Both the position numbers and the translations under genes were made by a program. A stretch of DNA of 64,000 nt, taken from contig CAMQYL010000002.1 in NCBI GenBank assembly GCA_947039275.1, forward strand, positions 1 through 64,000. The letters run 5' to 3'. Shown here one piece after another: positions 49,788 through 59,785 of this stretch. This stretch comes from Amulumruptor sp947039275 (GTDB taxonomy: Bacteria; Bacteroidota; Bacteroidia; Bacteroidales; Muribaculaceae). The notes under the pieces are model-generated. The model searched no databases. It was not told where the DNA came from and saw only the letters and a list, made by a program, of their open reading frames with translations. Each line of letters begins with the position of its first letter. The stretch's first letter is position 1.

Positions 49788-52364
49788 TCAGACGATTTCG
49801 CAGTGGACGGCAGTCTGGTCGGTGTTGAGGGTGACGTTGATGGTCTTTTGCTCGTCCTTGCCTTTGGGCTCCACTATAATCAGTTCAGCCAAGGGATCTT
49901 CGAGGTACTTCTGTATGGACCGCTTGAGAGGACGGGCACCGTATTGCGCGTCGTAGCCCTTGTCGGCGATGAAATTTTTTGCCTCCTCGGTGATATTGAG
50001 AGTGTAACCCATCTGTTCAAGACGCTGGCGGAAGCCTGCAAGCTCGATGTCGATGATTTTGAATATGGCATCACGGTCGAGCGAGTCAAAGGTGATGATG
50101 TCATCGATACGGTTGAGGAACTCAGGCGAGAATGCTTTGTTGAGAGCCTTGCGGATGACGCTCTGCGAATATTCGCTGTCGGATGCCTTGGGGGTGTTGA
50201 AACCCACTCCGCTGCCGAAGTCCTTGAGCTGGCGGCTGCCGATGTTGCTCGTCATTATAAGCACAGTGTTCTTGAAGTCGATTTTGCGGCCGAGGCTGTC
50301 GGTCAGGTGGCCTTCGTCCATCACTTGCAGGAGCAGGTTGAACACATCGGGGTGAGCCTTCTCGATTTCGTCAAGAAGCACGATGGAGTAGGGGTGACGG
50401 CGCACTTTCTCGGTCAGCTGTCCTCCCTCTTCGTAGCCTACGTATCCGGGAGGCGCACCGACGAGACGTGACACGGTGAATTTCTCCATGTACTCGCTCA
50501 TGTCTATGCGGATGAGTGTGTCGGCGGAGTCAAACAGCATTTCTGCCAGTTTCTTGGCGAGATGCGTCTTGCCAACGCCTGTCGGACCGAGGAACAGGAA
50601 TGTGCCGATAGGCTTCTTTGGGTCTTTGAGTCCGACACGGTTGCGGCGGATGGCTTTTACAAGGGTATTGATGGCTGGATCCTGACCTATGATGGTTTTT
50701 TTGAGGTCATTGCCCATTTCCATAAGACGCTTACCCTCAGCCTGTGCCACGCGCTGCACCGGCACTCCGGTCATCATTGCAACGACTTCGGCTACCTTGT
50801 CTTCATCAACCGTCTCGCGCTTGCTCTCAAGCTGCTTTTCCCAGCGTTCGGTAGCAGTGCGGAGATCTTCGCGCAGTTTGGTCTCCTCGTCGCGGAATGC
50901 AGCAGCGCGTTCGAAGTCCTGCGCATGGGCGGCAGCGAGTTTGCTGCGACCAAGTTCCTCAACCTTGTTTTCAAGAGCCTCGATTTCCTCAGGCACAGCT
51001 ATATTGGTGATATGCACGCGTGAAGCTGCCTCGTCAAGCGCATCGATAGCCTTGTCGGGGAAATTACGGTCAGACACGTAACGCTCGGTCAGGTTGACGC
51101 AGGCTTCAAGAGCTGCGTCGGTGAAGTTCACGTTATGGTGCTCTTCATATTTGTCCTTGATGTTGCGGAGTATGGCGAGAGTCTCCTCGGCAGATGTCGG
51201 TTCGACCATCACTTTCTGGAAACGGCGTTCGAGGGCACCGTCTTTCTCGATGTTGTTGCGGTATTCGTCAAGCGTGGTCGCGCCGATGCATTGGATTTCA
51301 CCGCGGGCAAGAGCGGGCTTGAGCATGTTGGCGGCATCCATCGAGCCGGGAGCATTGCCCGCTCCGACTATGGTGTGGATCTCATCGATAAAGAGGATGA
51401 TGTCGCGGTTTTTGCTAAGCTCGTTGAGCACAGCCTTGATGCGTTCCTCAAACTGTCCGCGGTATTTCGTGCCTGCCACGAGCGAAGCCATGTCAAGGGA
51501 GATGACGCGTTTATTGAACAGGATACGTGATACCTGACGCTTGACGATGCGCAGAGCCAACCCCTCGACTATGGCGCTTTTACCTACGCCAGGCTCACCG
51601 ATAAGCACAGGGTTGTTTTTCTTGCGTCGGCTCAGCACCTGGGCAAGACGCTCTATTTCTGTTTCGCGTCCTACCACTGGATCGAGACGGTTCTCTTCGG
51701 CAGCGCGTGTCATGTCGTAGCCGAATTTGTCAAGAGCTGGCGTGTCGGTAGTGTTGCGGCGCCCGGAGCTTTGTTTTGATGACGTTTTGCCGGCAGATGA
51801 CTCTGCTGAGGTGCTGTTTCCGCTATCATAAGGCAGGTCGTCAGCGTCGTCTTCATCCTCGTCGTCGGCAAAGCTTGCTTGAGGCGTTGCAGCCTCAGGT
51901 GCGCTTTCGTTGAGCTGGCGCACAAGGCTCTGATAGTTGACTCCAGCCTTGTGAAACTGTTTCATGAAGTCGCTATCCTGAGTCTCGGAGTTGTGGAATA
52001 TTGCCAGCAACAGATGCTCGGGGAGCACCATGCCGCTCTTGAGCATGCGGCTTTCGAGTGCGCTGAGTTTGAGTATGCGGCTTGTCACGTCGCTGACTGA
52101 CACGTCGGCTGGTGTGACAGGAGTGTCATCGCCGCTGTCAAGCGATGACTCGAACAGGCGTGTGTCAAGAGCCTGTTTGAGTTCGTATGCGGAGGTATCT
52201 GACGATGACGCCCTTTCGATCAGACGAAAAGGACGGTCGTCCGATGCCGACATCAGAGCAAGCAGCAGATGGGCAGGCGTAATGATCTTGTTGTTATGCC
52301 TGATAGCTTCCTGATGGCTCTGTGAAAGCACCTCCTTGAGTTCGTTTGAAAAGTTTATGTCCAT
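49788..52364 (-). CDS. clpC: ClpC-type AAA+ unfoldase of the Clp protease
   Basis: 858 residues. N-terminal Clp repeat domain (residues 1-150, ITPAHLLLALMSAS and LPEHLLLAIFHNS), an acidic linker (DDEDEDDADDLPYD), AAA1 with GEPGVGKSAIVEG and FIDEIHTIVGAG, a middle domain with a coiled coil (LAAAHAQDFERAAAFRDEE), and AAA2 with LGPTGVGKTHLAK and VLLDEIEKAHPDVFN. It feeds unfolded proteins to ClpP and takes part in protein quality control. Monocistronic, with its own terminator and promoter box. Confidence 0.93.
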   Translation of the reverse strand: MDINFSNELKEVLSQSHQEAIRHNNKIITPAHLLLALMSASDDRPFRLIERASSSDTSAYELKQALDTRLFESSLDSGDDTPVTPADVSVSDVTSRILKLSALESRMLKSGMVLPEHLLLAIFHNSETQDSDFMKQFHKAGVNYQSLVRQLNESAPEAATPQASFADDEDEDDADDLPYDSGNSTSAESSAGKTSSKQSSGRRNTTDTPALDKFGYDMTRAAEENRLDPVVGRETEIERLAQVLSRRKKNNPVLIGEPGVGKSAIVEGLALRIVKRQVSRILFNKRVISLDMASLVAGTKYRGQFEERIKAVLNELSKNRDIILFIDEIHTIVGAGNAPGSMDAANMLKPALARGEIQCIGATTLDEYRNNIEKDGALERRFQKVMVEPTSAEETLAILRNIKDKYEEHHNVNFTDAALEACVNLTERYVSDRNFPDKAIDALDEAASRVHITNIAVPEEIEALENKVEELGRSKLAAAHAQDFERAAAFRDEETKLREDLRTATERWEKQLESKRETVDEDKVAEVVAMMTGVPVQRVAQAEGKRLMEMGNDLKKTIIGQDPAINTLVKAIRRNRVGLKDPKKPIGTFLFLGPTGVGKTHLAKKLAEMLFDSADTLIRIDMSEYMEKFTVSRLVGAPPGYVGYEEGGQLTEKVRRHPYSIVLLDEIEKAHPDVFNLLLQVMDEGHLTDSLGRKIDFKNTVLIMTSNIGSRQLKDFGSGVGFNTPKASDSEYSQSVIRKALNKAFSPEFLNRIDDIITFDSLDRDAIFKIIDIELAGFRQRLEQMGYTLNITEEAKNFIADKGYDAQYGARPLKRSIQKYLEDPLAELIIVEPKGKDEQKTINVTLNTDQTAVHCEIV

Positions 52365-52464
52365 TAATTAAGGATATAGAGGATAGGGGTTAGTTATTCA
52401 GTTTGTTATAGTCGGTGCCTGATGTAAAGTGATGAATCCCGGCACGCATCTTTTTATACTATAA

Positions 52465-52472
52465 CAAAGATA
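52465..52472 (-). promoter_or_regulatory. clpC -7 box (TATCTTTG)
   Basis: Minus-strand TATCTTTG about 100 bases before clpC. A TTTG lies 15 bases further up, closer than the usual 19-20. Confidence 0.45.
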
Positions 52473-52525
52473 ACGCAATTTTTGTGCCAAACATTGCCCC
52501 TCCCCACCGTTTTAACCCATATTAA

Positions 52526-53683
52526 TCATTTATATTTCGGGAAGAAGAAATGTCTAATTTTACATAGTCGTAATATTTCGTTGATTCCTAAAGAAAGGCA
52601 TGCCACTACTACGGCACATATTGCAGTCAAAGGGAATACGGTTTCTAAACTAACAGTTTTCCATGAATAAATACTCTGGATGATATCGGAGGTGAGCAAG
52701 AAAACTATAAAATAATGGATTAAATAAATTGGAAGCGTGTTTCTGCCTATGTATGAAAGTGGTTTACCAAATCTGTTTGAGGTGTTAAAAACAGACTGTA
52801 ATCGGGAAAATAGCAGGAAGATGCTTATAAGGAATAATGAAATAAATGGCAACAAACGAGAGTCGTTATAAGCATATTTCATATAAGGTGCATAATGCGC
52901 TCCAACGGCAAACATGGATATAAAGAACACTATTATAATTATGCGATTAAGATACCTTAGAAGCAGTGAGAGATTAACTCGTGTGAGTATTCCGAGTATA
53001 AAATATGGCATATATTGGAATGTAAATTGCAGAGATATTATATTTACGGCATTCTCATTTTCCCAATAATCTGCAATGTAATTCCTAAGCCATGCCGATA
53101 TTATCATCACTCCAATCAGTATGATGTTTTTAGTAGATTGTTTGAGTGATTTTACATTGATGATTAAAATTAGAGGGATACACAGAAAGAATATCTCACA
53201 TGATACAAGTGTAAACCAATAACCTCCTTTGTGCGAATCATAGAGTACATCGGTTATATTTGTCTGACCCAAAGGGGTGAGTAGAAGGCAAGATAAAGAA
53301 CAAAATATGATTGTGGGGATAAGGACTCCTTTTATCCTTCGGCGAAGAGAGTCAATGATTTTCTGCCGGTTATGGAAATGAAGCCCCGTTGAATAAGCAA
53401 AGTAGCCGCTTATAAAGAAAAAAAGCGGCATACGGAAAATGCCACAAAAATAAGTAATTGTAGATGGATTGCCAGTTAAATATATCTCACAATGACATAT
53501 TATGACCAATAGCATGGTGATGCCGCGAAGGCAGTCTATCCATTCCTGCCGCTTTTTGACTGCAACAGGTGAGACGTGATTTGCTGATTCAGAATGGGGG
53601 AGGGTAAAGTGCTTGTAGCTAGAGAGTTGTGCATCTGATTGCATTATGGGTGAGATATGATGGTTTGTTTGGTGGCTGTGCAA
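52526..53683 (-). CDS. Acyltransferase-3-family membrane protein (fucose 4-O-acetyltransferase-like)
   Basis: 385 residues with about ten membrane helices. WIDCLRGITMLLVIICHCEIY is the family N-terminal helix with the catalytic-type His, and RMPLFFFISGYFAY is its second hallmark. The group (COG3594, NolL-like) O-acetylates sugars on surface polysaccharides. Low GC and poor codon match to neighbours suggest acquisition by transfer. A shorter start at 53644 is possible. No glycan gene cluster is adjacent, so the acceptor is unknown. Confidence 0.8.
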   Translation of the reverse strand: MHSHQTNHHISPIMQSDAQLSSYKHFTLPHSESANHVSPVAVKKRQEWIDCLRGITMLLVIICHCEIYLTGNPSTITYFCGIFRMPLFFFISGYFAYSTGLHFHNRQKIIDSLRRRIKGVLIPTIIFCSLSCLLLTPLGQTNITDVLYDSHKGGYWFTLVSCEIFFLCIPLILIINVKSLKQSTKNIILIGVMIISAWLRNYIADYWENENAVNIISLQFTFQYMPYFILGILTRVNLSLLLRYLNRIIIIVFFISMFAVGAHYAPYMKYAYNDSRLLPFISLFLISIFLLFSRLQSVFNTSNRFGKPLSYIGRNTLPIYLIHYFIVFLLTSDIIQSIYSWKTVSLETVFPLTAICAVVVACLSLGINEILRLCKIRHFFFPKYK

Positions 53684-53752
53684 ATTTACGAAAAAACTGG
53701 GACATCCTGATTTTGACGTGGGTGGAGGATGGGTAATGTGCGGAAAAATTTG

Positions 53753-53760
53753 TATCTTTG
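53753..53760 (+). promoter_or_regulatory. gyrA -7 box (TATCTTTG)
   Basis: TATCTTTG about 105 bases before the gyrA GTG start. Confidence 0.45.
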
Positions 53761-53865
53761 CTTGATATTTTGCGTGTCGGATGGCTGCTGGCTATTGCGG
53801 TATCTGCGCGGTTATATCATACTAATTGACTGTAACAGCAAACAACTATCATAGATAACTAAATC

Positions 53866-56451
53866 GTGGAAGAAGATCGCATCTTAAACATCAATATCGA
53901 GAATGAGATGAAATCAGCCTACATCGATTACTCGATGTCGGTTATAGTGTCACGTGCGCTGCCCGACGTGCGTGACGGACTCAAACCTGTGCATCGCCGA
54001 GTGCTTTTCGGCATGGACGAGATGGGCAACAACTCTGACAAGCCGTTCAAGAAGGCTGCAAAGGCAGTGGGTGAGGTGATGGGTAACTACCATCCCCACG
54101 GCGACTCGTCAATCTACGGCACTGTGGTGCGTCTGGCTCAGCCATGGGCTATGAGATATTGCCTCGTGGAGGGTCATGGAAACTTCGGCTCGATTGACGG
54201 TGACGGTCCTGCCGCCATGCGTTACACCGAGGTGCGCTTGGAGAAAATGGGCGAAGCGATGATGACCGACATAAACTCCGATACGGTCGATTTCCAGCCC
54301 AACTATGACAACCAGCGTCGCGAGCCGGTGGTGCTTCCTACCCGTTTCCCAAATCTGCTTGTCAATGGAGCTGCGGGTATCGCTGTTGGTATGGCAACCA
54401 ACATGCCTCCTCACAATCTGACTGAAGCCATCAATGCTTCGATAGCACTCGTGGACAATCCCGAGTTGACCGTCCCCGAGCTGATGCATTATATTAAAGC
54501 ACCCGACTTCCCAACTGGTGGCACCATCTACGGCTACCAGGGTGTCAAGGACGCTTATGAGACAGGACGCGGTCGTATACTGATTCGTGCACGTGCCGAG
54601 ATAGAGACAGAGGCGAACCACGACAACATCATCGTCACCGAGATACCTTATAATGTCAACAAGGCTGAACTGATAGCCTATATCGCCGACCTCGTTAACG
54701 AAAAGAAACTCGACGGCATAGCAGACATCAATGACGAGAGCGATGCCGACGGCATGCGCATCATGATCAAGCTCAAGAGCGATGCCAATAGCAATGTGGT
54801 GCTCAACAAGCTCTACAAGATGACCCAGATGCAGGCTTCGTTTAGCGTCAACAATGTGGCACTGGTCAACGGACGTCCGCAGACGCTCAACCTCAAACAG
54901 ATACTTGAGGCGTTTGTGGCACACCGTCATGAGGTGGTCATCCGCCGCACCAAATTCGAGCTTGCCAAAGCTCAGGAACGTGCCCACATCTTGGAGGGAC
55001 TCATCATAGCCTCTCAGCACATCGATGAAGTGATACGCATCATACGCCACTCTCCCGACACTGAGACTGCACGCACTACCCTTATGGAGACCTATCAGCT
55101 CACCGAGGCTCAGGCAAATGCCATCCTCGAGATGCAGCTGCGCCGCCTGACAGGTCTGGAACAGGACAAGCTCAAGAAGAACTATGACGAGATCATGGAG
55201 CAGATACGCGGTCTGGAGCTGATTCTCAACGATGACCACGAGTGTCGCGAACTTATCAAGCGTGAGCTTGCCGAGGTGCGTGACAAGTTTGGCGATGAGC
55301 GCAAGACCGATATCGACTACACTGCTGGTGAGTTCAACGCCGAGGATTTCTATAGCGATGACGACATGATCATCACTATAAGCCACTTCGGCTACATCAA
55401 GCGCACTCCGCTTACCGAATTCCGCACACAGAACCGTGGCGGCGTAGGTGCCAAAGGCAGTGACACCCGCGACGAGGACTTCATAGAGTACATCTACACC
55501 GCATCGATGCACGCCAATATCCTATTCTTCACAGCCAAGGGTATGGTATATAAGATGAAGGTATACGAACTTCCCGAAGGAGCCAAGAACACCAAGGGCC
55601 GTGCCATCCAGAATCTACTTAATATTGAGGCAGACGACTCTGTCAACGCAGTCATAGCCTATAAGGACAATGATGACACTTCCATCTTAGATACACATTG
55701 CCTCGTGTTTGCTACACGCAATGGCATCATCAAGAAGACCTCCATACGCGAATATGCCCAGGTCAATGTCAAGGGCAAGAAAGCCATCATCATCCGCGAG
55801 GGTGACCGTGTGGTAGATGTGGATCTTACCGATGGCAACAGTGAGATTATCCTTGCCAACCGCAACGGACGTGCCATCCGCTTCGCAGAGGACCGTGTGC
55901 GTACCATGGGACGTGTAAGCACAGGTGTGCGGGGCATGACTCTTGACGGCAACGATGATGAGGTGGTCGGCATGATATGTATGCGCGAGGGTGACAGCAA
56001 TGACATACTTGTCCTGTCAGAGAAAGGATTCGGCAAGCGTACAGATCTGGAGAGCTACCGTGTCACCAACCGTGGCGGTAAAGGTGTCAAGACATTGGCG
56101 ATTACTGATAAAACCGGTAAACTTGTCGCCATCAAGAGCGTTAATGATGAAAATGACCTTGTGATCATCAACAAGAGTGGCATCACCATCCGCGTGGCTG
56201 TCAGCGATATCCGACTTCAGGGACGCGCCACCCAGGGTGTACGCATCATCAACCTTGAGAAACGTAACGATACCATAGCATCTGTGTGCTGCGTATCATC
56301 GGATCCTGAGGAGGAAGTGGATCATGAAATCGTGGATCAGCAGGCTGAAATGATAGAAGCGGCTGTCGATGACATGATGAATCCCGCCGATGACGTGGAG
56401 ATAGATGATGTCGTCGCAGAGGATGATGATACAGAGATTACTGAAGAATAA
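53866..56451 (+). CDS. gyrA: DNA gyrase subunit A
   Basis: 861 residues, GTG start (MEEDRILNIN). The breakage-reunion domain has GLKPVHRRVLFGM, the quinolone region YHPHGDSSIYGTVVRLAQPW and the catalytic Tyr120 in AAMRYTEVRL. The C-terminal beta-pinwheel begins near 510 and contains the GyrA box QNRGGVGAKG. An acidic tail closes the protein. With GyrB it introduces negative supercoils. The residue matching E. coli Ser83 is Ser, that matching Asp87 is Gly; I believe this is usual for the lineage. Confidence 0.97.
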   Translation: MEEDRILNINIENEMKSAYIDYSMSVIVSRALPDVRDGLKPVHRRVLFGMDEMGNNSDKPFKKAAKAVGEVMGNYHPHGDSSIYGTVVRLAQPWAMRYCLVEGHGNFGSIDGDGPAAMRYTEVRLEKMGEAMMTDINSDTVDFQPNYDNQRREPVVLPTRFPNLLVNGAAGIAVGMATNMPPHNLTEAINASIALVDNPELTVPELMHYIKAPDFPTGGTIYGYQGVKDAYETGRGRILIRARAEIETEANHDNIIVTEIPYNVNKAELIAYIADLVNEKKLDGIADINDESDADGMRIMIKLKSDANSNVVLNKLYKMTQMQASFSVNNVALVNGRPQTLNLKQILEAFVAHRHEVVIRRTKFELAKAQERAHILEGLIIASQHIDEVIRIIRHSPDTETARTTLMETYQLTEAQANAILEMQLRRLTGLEQDKLKKNYDEIMEQIRGLELILNDDHECRELIKRELAEVRDKFGDERKTDIDYTAGEFNAEDFYSDDDMIITISHFGYIKRTPLTEFRTQNRGGVGAKGSDTRDEDFIEYIYTASMHANILFFTAKGMVYKMKVYELPEGAKNTKGRAIQNLLNIEADDSVNAVIAYKDNDDTSILDTHCLVFATRNGIIKKTSIREYAQVNVKGKKAIIIREGDRVVDVDLTDGNSEIILANRNGRAIRFAEDRVRTMGRVSTGVRGMTLDGNDDEVVGMICMREGDSNDILVLSEKGFGKRTDLESYRVTNRGGKGVKTLAITDKTGKLVAIKSVNDENDLVIINKSGITIRVAVSDIRLQGRATQGVRIINLEKRNDTIASVCCVSSDPEEEVDHEIVDQQAEMIEAAVDDMMNPADDVEIDDVVAEDDDTEITEE

Positions 56452-56494
56452 CATCAACCAATTTCCATACACAACCTAATACATCTATTGATTT

Positions 56495-57703
56495 ATGAAA
56501 AAGGCAAGTTTCGTGGCATTATGCCTCTGTGCCGGACTGGCTGCATCTGCTCAGAACAGTCTCGTCAAGGATGCTCAGAAGAGCTTCAAGCCAGGTAGCG
56601 ACTACGCCAAGTGGGTGCAGACTCTCCAGCCCGCATTCAGCAATGCCGAAAGCAAAGACCAGGCTTTCACTTATTTCGTGCCTGCCAAGGCGGGTTATGA
56701 GAACTTTGACTATCTCTTCACACTCCTCCGTGCAGGTCAGGATGTGGATGTCCCCAACATGGGCAACTCTATCCTCTCGGCTTATGAATATGCATTGAAG
56801 GCTCTTCCTCTTGATTCTGTCGCTGACAATAAGGGCAAAGTCAAGACCAAATACTCCAAGGACCTTATCAAAATGGTGGTAGGTCACTACAATGACTATG
56901 ACTATGCAGCCCGCTACCTGTATAACTCCAAGAAGTGGCCTGAGGCTTACAAGGCATGGGAGGTATATTTTGCAGTTCCTAAGGATGCTCGATTTGCCAA
57001 GGACATAAAGGTGTCACCTGACTCCATCCTCGCCGAAAATGCTTATCTCATGGGCTATGTGGCATCGCAGATGGAGGACTGGGACAAGTCTATGAAGGCG
57101 TTTGACCAGGCTATCGCTCTCGGCAGCAAGGACAAAGGCATGTTCCATCAGGCTATGTACGTGGCAAAGATGAACCAGAACATGGACAAGCTCTATGACT
57201 ATGCCCAGAAGGGCTATGCCGCTCTCGGTACATCTGACCCCATCTTCTTCCAGCTCACAATCGAGGGCAAGCTCCGCAACAAGCAGTATGATGAAGCTAT
57301 GGCTCTTCTCAACAAGGCTCTTGCCGAAGACCCCCAGAATCCTGTCTACAACATCGCCATGGGTACTCTCTATGAGGAGCAGGGCAACAAGGACAAGGCT
57401 CTCGAGTGCTATCGCAAAGCCGCACAGTTTGATCCCAAAAACGGTGATGCTTTCTATAACATAGGTCGTGTGCTCGCAGAGCAGAGCGATGCTATCAGCG
57501 AAAACGCCGGCTCTAAAATCACTGAAGCCGAATACAAGAAGATAGAGCGCGAGCAGATCAATCCTCTCCGCAAAGAGGCTGCCGAGAATTTTGAAAAGGC
57601 ATACCAGCTCAACGAAAATCCCAACGCACTCCAGTATCTCAAGAATATCTACTACGTGCTGGGTGATAACGCCAACTTCGAGCGCGTCAATTCGATGTTC
57701 TGA
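56495..57703 (+). CDS. Exported tetratricopeptide-repeat protein
   Basis: 402 residues. Signal peptide (FVALCLCAGLAASAQ). After a helical N-terminal domain come TPR-type repeats, clearest at MEDWDKSMKAFDQAIALGSK, NPVYNIAMGTLYEEQGNKDK and ALECYRKAAQFDPKNGDAFY. TPR proteins scaffold complexes in the periplasm; the partner is unknown. It lies 43 bases after gyrA and ends at a strong terminator, so it may share the gyrA transcript. Confidence 0.83.
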   Translation: MKKASFVALCLCAGLAASAQNSLVKDAQKSFKPGSDYAKWVQTLQPAFSNAESKDQAFTYFVPAKAGYENFDYLFTLLRAGQDVDVPNMGNSILSAYEYALKALPLDSVADNKGKVKTKYSKDLIKMVVGHYNDYDYAARYLYNSKKWPEAYKAWEVYFAVPKDARFAKDIKVSPDSILAENAYLMGYVASQMEDWDKSMKAFDQAIALGSKDKGMFHQAMYVAKMNQNMDKLYDYAQKGYAALGTSDPIFFQLTIEGKLRNKQYDEAMALLNKALAEDPQNPVYNIAMGTLYEEQGNKDKALECYRKAAQFDPKNGDAFYNIGRVLAEQSDAISENAGSKITEAEYKKIEREQINPLRKEAAENFEKAYQLNENPNALQYLKNIYYVLGDNANFERVNSMF

Positions 57704-57741
57704 TTTCTGACAGATAAAACTATCTATATAGGCACCATAAT

Positions 57742-57784
57742 CACAGGGACGCGCATTGCATTGTGTAGCGTCCCTGTGTTTTTT
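57742..57784 (+). terminator. Intrinsic terminator after the TPR gene
   Basis: CACAGGGACGC pairs with GCGTCCCTGTG (11 bp), followed by TTTTTT. Confidence 0.82.
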
Positions 57785-57799
57785 GAATAATCGATATTA

Positions 57800-58378
57800 A
57801 TGGATAATCATAGCAATAAGGCTGTCCCTGACAGCGTGAAGCAATTTGACGAGACTTTTGCGATGTGCCGTGCCATATATGAGTGCAAGTTGCAGGACTA
57901 TGGTGCGTCATGGCGCGTCATGCGCCCGATGTCGTTGACTGACCAGCTCTTCATTAAAGCCAAGCGCATACGCACCCTTGAGACCAAGGGTGGTGCGATG
58001 GTCGATGAGGGCATACTGCCGGAATTTGTGGCTATAGTCAACTACGGTATCATGGCAATGATACAGATGCAGCTCGGACCGGCACTCAAAGCTGACATCA
58101 GCCCTGAGAAAGCCGTAGAACTGTATGACAGCCATGTAGCTGATACGCGCAGGCTGCTGACTGCCAAGAATCATGACTATGACGAGGCTTGGCGCGACAT
58201 GCGTGTGTGCAGTTTCACCGACATTATCCTGACCAAGCTCCAGCGTATCAAGGAGATTGAGGGAAACGGCGGCGTGACAATCATTTCCGAGGGAGTAGAA
58301 TCGAATTATCAGGACATAGTCAACTATGCTGTCTTTGCGATTATCAAACTTACCGAATCGCCATCCCCGCTCTGTTAG
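57800..58378 (+). CDS. DUF1599-family protein
   Basis: 192 residues, soluble. Two similar halves, each with a helical block: CKLQDYGASWRVMRPMSLTD near residue 40 and NHDYDEAWRDMRVCSFTDII near 125. The repeated YxxxWRxMR and LTDxxxxKxxRI pattern is DUF1599, reported so far only as a conserved family, distantly similar to all-alpha NTP-pyrophosphohydrolases. It shares an operon with the BT_3928-type gene, whose likely start overlaps its end by 53 bases. Confidence 0.85.
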   Translation: MDNHSNKAVPDSVKQFDETFAMCRAIYECKLQDYGASWRVMRPMSLTDQLFIKAKRIRTLETKGGAMVDEGILPEFVAIVNYGIMAMIQMQLGPALKADISPEKAVELYDSHVADTRRLLTAKNHDYDEAWRDMRVCSFTDIILTKLQRIKEIEGNGGVTIISEGVESNYQDIVNYAVFAIIKLTESPSPLC

Positions 58379-59696
58379 AGCAGTCGTAACGCTCCTTAGG
58401 CTGGTCATAGGAATACTGTTTATCGCTTCGGGATTTGCCAAGGCGGTAGATCCGTGGGGCAGCGTCTACAAGATAGGGGAGTACATGGCTGTATGGGGGT
58501 GGGATTTTTCCCACTCTATGCTTGTCTCGGCATCCGTAGGCTTGTCGGCATTGGAGTTTCTATGTGGCATGATGCTGTTTCTGGGCTGTTACAGGCGCAG
58601 TGTAGTGGTGCTCTTGCTTGCCATGATGGCATTCATGCTTCCGCTGACACTGTATATATGGGTGGATAATCCTGTTGCTGATTGTGGCTGCTTCGGCGAT
58701 TGGCTTCTTATTAGTAACGGTGCCACGTTTGCCAAAAACATAGCCATCACGCTGGGATTGGTAGTATTGCTCCCATATAACCGGTTGCAGCGCGCGCTGG
58801 TCAGTCCGTATCTCCAATGGATACCGCTTGTGGTATCGGTGATATATATATTGGGCATATCATACGTCGGCTATTATTATCAGCCTGTCGTCGATTTCAG
58901 GTCATATCCTGTCGGTAAATCTCTGCTGGCTGATGAGACAGATGAAGGCGGTCAGGATGAGGCGCAAATGTATGGTTTCGTTTATGAAAAGGACGGCAAT
59001 ACTGAGATATTCAACATAGACAACCTCCCTGATTCGACATGGACTTTCGTGGAGCGAATGCTGCTTGATGGCAAAGACGAGGCACAGGCGGCAGATACGT
59101 TTGTCATTCGGGATATTGACGGAGAGGATGTCACATCCGATGTCATCAGTGCTGAGGGTTACCAGTTGCTGGTACTTGTCCCATCGATGAAGAATCTTGA
59201 CATCTCATATACCTATTATATAAATCAGCTCTATCGGCAGCTTCCGACTGACAGCGTGACCATGACAGGTATAATAGGAGGCAATGAGAAGGATGTGGCA
59301 TTCTGGCAAGACCTTTCGATGGCGGAATATCCCCTCTATACAGCCGACGGAATCCAGATAAAAGAGCTGGCACGTGGTGATATCGCTGCTGTGATGCTTC
59401 ATGAGGGCGATATCTTATGGAAGCGGACATTACCGTCGCTCGTCAATGACCTTATCATTGACAATGATGATGACGATGATGTTACGGATATAGAGCTTGC
59501 CGGCTGTCATGACTGCAATGAGACTCTCTACGGACCCTCTGACGACGAATTTCTCCATGATTGGACCCGCATTTATGCTTTGGCAATGCTGGTGATAATT
59601 CTTGCCAACAACGGGGCATTGGCACTCCTGATGGTATGGAGGGCAAGAGTCGGCAAAAAGTTGAAAACCATGGCGCATCACGAAAAAAAATCGTAA
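58326..59696 (+). CDS. BT_3928-family membrane protein with DoxX-like N-terminus
   Basis: 456 residues. Four membrane helices in the first 150 residues with DoxX/MauE-like LRLVIGILFIASGFAKAVDP and the Cys-containing DCGCFGDWL; a middle periplasmic thioredoxin-like region and a final membrane helix near residue 430 (YALAMLVIILANNGALALL). Bacteroidetes proteins of this family are named BT_3928; the DoxX part suggests quinone or disulfide redox work in the membrane. ATG at 58326 overlaps the preceding gene by 53 bases; a later non-ATG start is possible. Its stop overlaps the tpiA promoter. Confidence 0.82.
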   Translation: MLSLRLSNLPNRHPRSVRAVVTLLRLVIGILFIASGFAKAVDPWGSVYKIGEYMAVWGWDFSHSMLVSASVGLSALEFLCGMMLFLGCYRRSVVVLLLAMMAFMLPLTLYIWVDNPVADCGCFGDWLLISNGATFAKNIAITLGLVVLLPYNRLQRALVSPYLQWIPLVVSVIYILGISYVGYYYQPVVDFRSYPVGKSLLADETDEGGQDEAQMYGFVYEKDGNTEIFNIDNLPDSTWTFVERMLLDGKDEAQAADTFVIRDIDGEDVTSDVISAEGYQLLVLVPSMKNLDISYTYYINQLYRQLPTDSVTMTGIIGGNEKDVAFWQDLSMAEYPLYTADGIQIKELARGDIAAVMLHEGDILWKRTLPSLVNDLIIDNDDDDDVTDIELAGCHDCNETLYGPSDDEFLHDWTRIYALAMLVIILANNGALALLMVWRARVGKKLKTMAHHEKKS

Positions 59697-59701
59697 CTTT
59701 G
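59694..59701 (+). promoter_or_regulatory. tpiA -7 box (TAACTTTG) overlapping the upstream stop
   Basis: TAACTTTG matches TAnnTTTG; its first three bases are the stop codon of the BT_3928-type gene. Start of tpiA follows at 59786. Confidence 0.5.
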
Positions 59702-59785
59702 TGCCACAGGTCTCCCTCATGCAAGCGGATGCCTCGGTCTTAAAAATTTCTACATTCTGATATATCAATTTTAGACTTTACTAAC

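Noticed and set aside
49803..50471. 222-codon open frame antisense to clpC
   Set aside because: Lies entirely in clpC, composition of a shadow frame.
54103..54120. Quinolone resistance change in GyrA (Gly at the E. coli Asp87 position)
   Set aside because: The Ser83-equivalent is wild type and Gly at this place is, as far as I recall, normal in Bacteroidetes; no claim possible without alignment.
54109..55512. 467-codon open frame antisense to gyrA
   Set aside because: Shadow of a highly biased coding sequence; no family features, no promoter, complete overlap with gyrA.
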